Assembly (NCBI GenBank): GCA_026120185.1
Contig: JANUWF010002285.1
Span: 1,550,001-1,614,000 of the forward strand
Length of the DNA: 64,000 nt
DNA from: Voacanga thouarsii
Taxonomy: Eukaryota > Streptophyta > Magnoliopsida > Gentianales > Apocynaceae
Reading direction: 5' to 3'
The first letter of the stretch is position 1. Every line of letters starts with the position of its first letter. The notes under the pieces are model-generated. The model did no database searches, was not told where the DNA came from, and was given only the letters and a program-made list of their open reading frames with translations. Shown piece by piece: positions 56,537 to 64,000 of this stretch. The position numbers and the translations under genes were made by a program.

Positions 56537-58464
56537 TTCTTATTTCACCTCGAGAGATATTCAAGTAAGTTCTAGAATGCTCTATGAATTTTAGTAGAAA
56601 AATAGGTTTAAGAATAATGTAAAGCATTTGATCAAGAACTACTTTGTCCAAGTGAGTGCAAAAAGTCATGCATAAGCTATAAATGATATAGAACATATGC
56701 TCTATAATCCATAATAAAGACATGCACTAAAAATATAGCTTGAAGTCTCTAGAAAATTAGAAAAAATTTGAAAATATTCGCTCAAAATTTTTCTCCCAAA
56801 AGAATATGTATAGAAGACTTGTCAATCAAATCACTCCCCCACACTTAAACTGGACATTGTCCTCAATGGCCAAATAAATATAAAAAGGAATAAACCATAC
56901 CATAGGACAAAAAATATAAAGGAGAAGAGATAAGAAAAACAAACTTCCATTCCAAATTAGCTCCAAAAGTTTCACTCTTTGAAATATTTAAATTTTCAGA
57001 ACTTTTAAACCAAAATTTTCTAAAGTAGTTCACCACTAAGAAAGCACCATGATAATTGATAAAAACTTGGACAAATTATATCACCAAACCACTCCCCCAC
57101 ATTTAAATTGGACAATGTCCTCATTGGCAAAAGATAAACACAAGAAAGCATCTCCAAAGGGACCAAAAATAATAAAGGGTTAGAAAGTTTAAGTAATACT
57201 TTCCAAGTGCAATAATGCTCTAATAGATAGCTAGGCTTGAGGTAAAGAGAAGGGCTTGTCCAAGAGAATGACTGTATGCCTATAAAACAAAACACAAATA
57301 AAAGCACATGAAAAATAATAATAAAATAAAAACATACTTAAATAAAAAAAAAACTAAAGAAAGAGACTAAAATAATAAAAATAAAACAACAATGCTCTAC
57401 ACCCATCACGCTTCCTCTTCAAACCTTTTCAAAAGAAATTAAGTTCAAAATAGAAGATAAGCATAATGAATGTAGAATGAAGAATGGAGAATTTTGAAAA
57501 ATGGAAGGTTCATGAAAATGATTTATCTTAGCAAAACATATAAACCTCATTTTCTAACATTCCTTTAGACATATAAATATCTTTTCCAACATATAAGTGC
57601 ACTCTAAGTTACCTCTCATTGAATGGGGTGAAGGGTAGAAATTTCCACCATCCTCCAAGGACTTCTTACGATATAGTGTTGAAAGATCTAACTCCTTTAT
57701 GTGTGCTAAAGTCAATACATCATTATTTGGACCCACATTCTCCAAGAAAAGAGAGGAACCTAAGAAATCATATGACAAAGAGAGATTTGGATTATTAGCA
57801 CATAGTGAAGAATTGAATACCTTTATTCCAACGGTGGATAATTATCCCTCGTAGCATCTCTCCTCTCTTTAGAGATTCTTTGGTTCAAGTGTATGGGCCA
57901 GCATGAACTTATGATTGTCCTCAACAATCTTAACTAATTGTTTCCTTTGACCGCATAGACGTTGGGAAGCTTCTTCATGCCATTGAACAGATGAATTTGT
58001 ATTGGCAACCAAAGAATTCACTAATGCTTCTAATGACGTCTCACTACAAACATCAATGTTAGCTTGTAATTTTGCCAATCAATACACTAATGCTCCTTTT
58101 TTTTTTTTTTAAAATGAAACAAAAATGATGAGCATGCAGCAATGATGAAAATGTAATTTAATTCATGAAGAAAGAAATAAAAATGAAACAAAACAAAATC
58201 TACTATATCGCCTTCAGGTCATTAGATCACGTACCCAAGGCTAACACCTAGCAAAAACAAGACGAAAGTTAGATAACAGAATTCAAAATTACAAGATTAC
58301 AAATTTAGTTAATAGAACATAGTCAAAGTTAGTAGGTTAGGTTACAAGGGTATACACAAATACACAAGATACAAACGATGGCACCTTTTTTCAAAAAGAA
58401 CAATTGTACATATTTACATATTTACATGGTTAAATCAACAAAATCCAAGCTTTCATGCTATTCT
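56537..58464 (-). pseudogene. Decayed internal region of Tat/Athila-like element G
   Basis: Left-facing. Near the PBS it reads as an element leader (TTGTAATCTTGTAATTTTGA and similar). Two short frames follow, 58078-57869 (KLQANIDVCSETSLEALVNS...) and 57778-57554, with no recognised domain; the first could be a gag coiled-coil remnant. The tail motif GGACAATGT-CAGTTTAAGTGTGGGGGAG occurs twice (56835-56872 and 57092-57130). No pol is seen. The left end is the hairpin, with no 3' LTR. Confidence 0.5.
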
Positions 58465-58486
58465 TCCCCGGTAATGGGGCCAAAAA
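58465..58486 (-). promoter_or_regulatory. Primer binding site of element G
   Basis: Read leftward, TTTTTGGCCCCATTACCGGG, a Tat/Athila-type site with three apparent substitutions. It follows the LTR end by two bases. Confidence 0.8.
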
Positions 58487-58488
58487 CT

Positions 58489-59946
58489 TGATGTGTCCGG
58501 ACTTAGGTGTAAAAATCATACAAAAACTAAGCACATTTCCAATCAAGTCTGAATTAAAATGTTCAACCCAAATCACACATATGAGCAAGCGTACTCATCA
58601 TTAACTGAGCATAGGGTTCAAACGAGTATCGATCCTCAAGGAATAGGTAGACATTAATCACTTTTCTTTCATTGTTTAACCGACTCGATAAAGTGAAATA
58701 TAAATAAAAATAAAAATAAAATAAAATAAAATTATATACATGTCAAGAATGTAGATTTATGTAACTCGAGCCATTGGTTAGACAAACATGATCTTGAAGT
58801 ATCCAACCTTTACATAACTAATTATTCTCTTGGCATCATGGAGAATTAAAGTAGACTAACTTCATTCCCAATCCATGAATCCCTATCTTCTAGGTAACTT
58901 AGTATCACATACTCTCTCTCAACCAGTCTTACCCAAAAGATGCATTAAACACAATTCTCTGATTAAGTCCCATTCTCAGGCAAACTTAACCCATGAAATT
59001 AACTAATTGAATTCATACTTTGGCAGACATCAATTAACCTTTAATTACTCTGTTCTTAACAATTAACCCCATTTTAAGGCAAGTTAAAAGATAACAAATA
59101 TGAAATTAATTAATTGAACTACCATCAACCATATTCTCAAGCAAGTTAACGAAAAGCCACAATAAATTAATCTTGTAATAAGCACGAGTAATTAAATACC
59201 AAAAATAACAATAAATTAATCAAAAGATCAAATAACTCTAAAAACCATGAACATCTAAACCAATGTCGAATTACAATAAAACAATTAAAACATTATTGTC
59301 AAGAAAAAGAAAATAAAGTAAAAGAAAGAACTCATAGGCAAGCCTCATTCTTCTTCCTTTGAAGACCTTCTTGTACAACCCTCATTGAATTGAACAATTC
59401 CTCCTTTGATTGAGTAATTTTCTATGATGATCAATGAATTCTCTCATTTTTCCTTGTGTTTTTCATCTATTTATAGGCTTAGGAAGTGTCTAAATTCATA
59501 GGTACAGTGTTCTTGTCCAAGTAGAAGTTGGAAGATACTAAAATTTCTCAGATTACCAAAAATCACGTAGAAAAAATTAAGCATCGCCTTAGCTTCAGAG
59601 CACAGCTAGCGTCGCCTTGACTCTCGGAGCTAGCGCCGATTCCAGCTTCACAGTCGGCACCACCTTGGTTATGTTATGCTCTATTTCACCAATTTTTCCG
59701 TCGCTTCAAATTCCATTCCAACAGTGCACAATCAGCACTGGTTCTAGAGCCCTAGCCGGTGCCGCCTCTCCTCTATTTTGCGACGTTTTTGTTTTTTTTT
59801 TACCCTAAAAATCTAAAATAAAGAACAAAATACCTTTTCAAGAGTAAAATCTCAAATATGAAAGAATATGACTAGTTATTAAACAAAATGTATCACAAAA
59901 GAACCTCCGATAATTAGGAAAAATATGACTAATTTAGCCCCTATCA
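58489..59946 (-). mobile_element. LTR of Tat/Athila-like element G
   Basis: 1458 bases from TGATAGGGGCTAAATTAG (59946) to ...CGGACACATCA (58489). GC-rich modules lie at 59585-59780 (GAGCACAGCTAGCGTCGCCT, CCCTAGCCGGTGCCGCC). A PBS follows, making it a 5' LTR, but its upstream side joins the end of an extra ORF, as expected of a 3' LTR. The short forward frame at 59617-59808 arises from the GC-rich modules. Confidence 0.85.
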
Positions 59947-60019
59947 GAATCCTAAATAAAGGTCATGAAAATCTAAAGTGAAAAATAAATACTAGAATAA
60001 AAGAAGTCTAGAAATGGCT

Positions 60020-61272
60020 CAATCGGTTGTATCATCAGTATCATTAGCATTATTAGTATAAGTGTCCTCAAGGCCTCCCCCAACTCTAGCTTGGGCATCT
60101 CCTTATTGTCCTTGAAATCGCTGCATCCACAGGGCCCACTACTGATCTTGGGTATTTTGCCTCCTACTTATTTCCCCGATAGAATCATACAGTTAAAGAA
60201 GTATGGCAGTTCGATTTTCTATTCCCATTCTCAATTGCTCTAACGGGGTGCACACCCCAGTCTCACAAGCATCATAAGATCTAGAAGTACTCACTAGTAG
60301 TCTTAGTGCTCATGGAGATTGATCTTCGCCCTTTAGGAGGTACCTTCTCCACGCCAGGATGCTGCACCTCAAAGGGTCTTATCCACCTCTCTTTCATGTC
60401 ATTGAACTTATACCAATAACTAACTAAAGTCTGCTTAGTCACCACATCCTTACCAGAAGTTGTCTCAGTTAACTTTTGATCAAAACTTACTCTAAAAGTC
60501 TGAAGAATATGCATAATTACCAAAGGAAAAATAAAGGCCTTAGTAGAGAGTCTAGAATAAACTATATCCGTCATAGATTGGATAATAAGTGGGGTAAGAG
60601 GAATGGGCTAAGTGTTAAGCATCTTGAAGAGTATGTAAATATCAATGACTCAGGCCTCATTGAATCCACTAGCCTTGGGAAAAATATTGAAAGAGAAGAT
60701 ATAGACTAGGTCTCGTAGATTGGCCTCAGGATCATTATTGGAAATGTAACCTGCAAAAGCTATGGGACCCTTCCTATGCATCCTCAAACTAGTATGGGTA
60801 TCCCTGAAACTCCACTGAGGATTAGAATCTATCCTTTGATTGTGGTGGTCAACTGTTAACCAAGGTCCATCATTGTAAACACTCAAGATAGCTACCAACC
60901 GAGACCTATCAAACTCAATAGGTATCTTCTTCACCATGGTAGATATAGTCTCAAGACTATTTTTCTTTTTATCTTACATATTTGTATAAAACTCCTTAAT
61001 CAGGACTAGACAATAAACACCCTGTAGACTTATGATCGATCTAAATCCAATCTCCTAAACATAGTAGATAATTGGAAAGATTAGTCAAGAGAAGGCTTTA
61101 AAGTCTTTTCTATTATGATTTTATTATTGGCATGTCGTTGGCACCATAGTTGACCCATAGCGTCAATGAATTGTGTAGGGTGAATAAGGCAAGGCTTAAA
61201 AGAAGGGGTAGCCTGAGATGAAGAGGCTCTCGCCCTTTTGGTAGGTGGAATGGATCTTCTAGCTCTAGGCAT
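60020..61272 (-). pseudogene. Extra ORF of a G-type element (EFYAN-type plant transposon protein)
   Basis: It starts MPRARRSIPPTKRARASSSQ at 61272, followed by TQFIDAMGQLWCQ and NNKIIIEKTLKPSLD. A decayed part then leads to KKIPIEFDRSRLVAIL, LTVDHHNQRIDSNPQWSF, SNNDPEANLRDLVYIFSFNI and FPKASGFNEA. The C-terminal half has YSRLSTKAFIFPLVIMHILQ and VVTKQTLVSYWYKFNDMKER, ending in an Asp/Thr-rich tail and TGA at 60022-60020. It is the better preserved copy of the ORF in element D. Stops and shifts near 60575-60650 and 60940-61080 break it. Function is unknown. Confidence 0.75.
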
Positions 61273-61273
61273 A

Positions 61274-63594
61274 TGTTAGATTGTATGCCCACTAAGACTA
61301 TATTTCTACTGTAATTTCAATTAAATTAATAAAAATTTTATTCTCATAAATTTTTTGTATTTTCTTATTTTAATTTATGCATGATTGCACTCGAAAAGAC
61401 CCATTGTGTTTAAGTAAATGATCTATGCAAATAAAGGTCTTTTATAGTAAGATATAGATCACATGTTACTTAACACATAAACTGTTGTTCTTGACTGGAT
61501 GATGAGAATAGAAATCTCATCCTGATAAGATAATTGTGTTATACATTCCAAACAAGGAATGGCTTACCTTTAGCTAGGGAGTAGTCCTTTCACTTCATAA
61601 TATACACATATTTTGAATACGTAGAACTGGACTTGTAGTAGTAGTTTCTAAAAATACTATATAGTAGAAACCCAGACTACTATTGTTACAATGTGGACTT
61701 ATACCCTACGACTTGAGTATGAGTTGGTGGTTTGGTGAAGCTGGAAGCGTATACTTTGATATACTATAGTTGAAGTTCTATCTTAGGACAAATATGTTTG
61801 TATATTGGGTATATGTGACTAGTTAATTAAGACATAAATGTAAAAGATAGCTTCTATAATATATTGCCCCTTGTGACTATTCGAATGATCTAAATATCCA
61901 AGGCTCTGGGGAACATGACCTAGATGTTTACTTTAAGGTAGCTCTCTTGGAAAGTGGAAACATTCCAGGAAGTTGTGGATCATTAGACTAGAGGTCTAAG
62001 AATGATAGATGTCATTAAGAGAGACATTAGTACACTCTTTCTCTCTGAATATACGATGTTACATAGAAGGGTATATTTATGATTACACCAGTAGGTCGGA
62101 GACTTTGGTGTAGCATTGTCCTTGGGGTCAATATTTCTTTATGATGATATTAAGAAATATTTAAAATGCAATTTATAGCTATTTCTATAGTAGGGGTATT
62201 TTAGTCATTTTAGTTGCTAAGGCAATGTGTCTTTTGATCCCTGGAATAGCCCGTAAGGCCTGATGGATTTGGGTTAAGGAATTGGTCTTAAATAAAATGG
62301 ATTTTATTTTATTCAAGCAGCCTATTCTATTTAGTAGGCTAGAATATAATAAAAAGGTCTTAAGAGAGAATTATTTAAAAGAATATTTTAGTTGGTTAAT
62401 TAATTATTCAGGGCTTGAGCCCAGATTGAATAATTAAGGTTGGCATGGTCTGAATTAGGTAAGAATGCTTGGGAAAGTAGTTTGGTCCATTTGGGCTAAT
62501 TAATTAATTAATTAATTATCTGTTGGGTTTTTATTAATCCTGCTCCAGATAATTAATTTGTGGGTAGCCCAATAGGTGGGACCGAAGATCCATGTTTTAA
62601 TCCTACTCTGGTGGGATTAAATAGGTATAGGTCTTCATGTGGTTAGTTTTTAAGTTTTTGAATTTTTGGAATAGATAGGATCAAATATCTTTTTGATTAG
62701 CATGAGTCTTTCGTGCTAATAGGGATTTCATATACCTAAAAATGAACTCTAACGTGGTAATCGGAAAAAAAAAAAAAACTCTAGTCGCCTCATCTCTCTT
62801 TGTCTTTTTCGATTCTATTTTTAATAGAAGAGGAAAATACAGTCTTTTTTTTTATGATTGCTCCGTAGCAATTGATCAAATAAGAAAAAGACTATATTCC
62901 TTATACTTTTGGTTTTCATTGACTAGTCAGGCAGTGGTCATACTCTGGATGAGCAAAGGCCTTGCATGAATGAGACGTAGCAGGAGAATCGCAAGATTGG
63001 ATCTAGAGACTTCAGTGCAGCTAGTAGTTCAAGAAGTGAATTCTTCTTTTCAGCCTAAGGCTTGGTTTGGTTGTGAAGGGGAGAGGGAGAGGAAAGGGGG
63101 GGAGGAGTGGCACATTTTAGTACCACTAAGGAAAGTTAATTTATTTACTCTTATCCTATTTAGTTGGAATGAAAGTAGGAAGGAAAGAAGAGGGAAGAAG
63201 AGAGAGAATAATTAATTTAGTTTACTATTTTATCCCTCATTATCTATTTTATTAAAATTTTTAATGTTAAAAATATAGTCAATATTGTCATTATTACTCC
63301 CACTTTATTTTCTCTTTCTCAATCCTTCCAAATTAGGAGGGGAGGAAATGTTGATGTGGAGGGAGAGTGTACCCCCTCCTGATTTACTTCCCCTCCACAT
63401 CTACATCCAACCAAACGAGGTACATGTCATATTTACTTCCATATTTACTTTCCCTCCTCATTTACATCCACAAAACAGTCCAACTAAACTAAGCCTAAGC
63501 CAGTGACAGTTTTACGAGAACGCAAAGGTATAACCTTATCTCACTGCATTATTTTTACTACTTCCGTGTTCCTGTTTGTGGCCTGAAACCTTCA
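61274..63594 (+). mobile_element. Copia-type LTR, copy F1 (5' LTR)
   Basis: It starts TGTTAGATTGTATGCCC and ends AAACCTTCA before a PBS. It is inserted next to the start codon of the G extra ORF; the left flank is gcata, and the right flank lies outside the window. It is longer than F2, partly because of a 437-base MITE. Short open frames at 62742-62969 have no domain. Confidence 0.85.
63059..63495. mobile_element. Tourist-like MITE (PIF/Harbinger type)
   Basis: Terminal inverted repeats GGCTTGGTTTGGTTG (63059-63073) and CAACTAAACTAAGCC (63481-63495) match at 13 of 15 positions. The flank is a 3-base TAA duplication (63056-63058 and 63496-63498), typical of Tourist-like elements. No transposase is present. 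Open frames overlapping it are by chance. Confidence 0.85.
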
Positions 63595-64000
63595 ATTGGT
63601 ATTAGACCAGGTCAGTTTTATGGCAAACATAGGAAACATGCCAGTAAATAAAACTGGCTAGATGATTGTTATGATAGCGTTATATGGTCAACCTTCGTGT
63701 TTCTAGTATAGGTATAGATCCCTGTACTCACCGTTGAGACATAAGTGCTTTGTAATTTTTTGTTTTCGTAGATCAATTGTGTATGCCTAATTTGAAAAGA
63801 CATAGGTAGTTGTTTATGGTTTTGTGATTTCTTGTAATCAACCGAGGCCTGGGGAATGATCTGGACGGAAAAAAAATAGAAGATTACAAAAGAAAATCCG
63901 AAAGAAAAGGCAGCAAAAAACGGAGAAGAATGAGAAGCCAGGACTGGTTATGTAATAGTAGGCCATGGATAAAGAGCAAAATTACCAATGGATTCAGTGA
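63595..64000 (+). other. PBS and start of the internal region after LTR F1
   Basis: TGGTATTAGACCAG (63597-63610) is a tRNA-Met type PBS with mismatches. ATGGCAAACATAGG at 63619 could be a gag start, but the frame meets TAG after MANIGNMPVNKTG. The rest is noncoding leader related to 46200-46760. Confidence 0.65.

Noticed and set aside
62970..63506. Short open frames in the MITE
   Set aside because: They overlap a non-coding MITE with clear inverted ends.

Overview
The window is plant nuclear DNA made almost entirely of nested, decayed retrotransposons. I found no host gene, rRNA gene or intact tRNA gene. The evidence is Ty1/copia and Ty3/gypsy gag-pol relics, tRNA-type primer binding sites (PBS), long terminal repeats (LTRs) of 1.3-4.2 kb, a very AT-rich background, GA/TC, AC and AT microsatellites and a Tourist-like MITE. 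SIRE-type copia, Tat/Athila-type gypsy and chromovirus-like gypsy elements together point to a flowering plant, probably a eudicot, in repeat-rich heterochromatin. Letters A-I below are local family names.

Layout. 1-2909 is the 3' part of a long LTR (family H). 2910-6060 is a gypsy element that kept gag, protease and an integrase tail but lost RT and RNase H. 6061-7601 is unidentified. 7602-9332 is copia LTR A1. 9333-10709 is the 5' LTR and PBS of a Tat/Athila-like element (E). 10710-15816 is a rearranged copia block: an LTR-B piece facing right, then a left-facing gag, leader, PBS and LTR A2. 15817-17214 is the protease and RT start of E. 17208-46190 is an LTR of family F split by element D (17648-44949). 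D is split by the SIRE-like copia element C (23813-42850), and C holds three more insertions: solo LTR A3 in its 5' LTR, a 4.2 kb H element in gag and solo LTR A4 in RNase H. Target-site duplications support these nestings: caccc for D (weaker), gggcc for C, atttg for A3, tgtct for H and tcaag/ccaag for A4.

46190-49690 is family F leader, a second F LTR and unassigned sequence. 49691-55558 is a left-facing copia element (B) with gag and most of pol. 55559-56536 is gypsy LTR pieces ending in a perfect hairpin. 56537-61272 is left-facing Tat/Athila-like sequence (G) with an LTR, a PBS and an extra ORF. 61274-64000 is a third F LTR, carrying a MITE, and the start of its internal region.

No element looks autonomous now. 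Stops are mostly CAA, CGA or TGG codons turned into TAA, TGA or TAG, as expected from cytosine deamination in methylated repeats. The items most worth a second look are an antisense reading frame kept without frameshift in four LTR-A copies, an EFYAN-motif extra ORF shared by copia and gypsy elements, GC-rich modules shared between unrelated families, and two hairpins at element ends or breakpoints.
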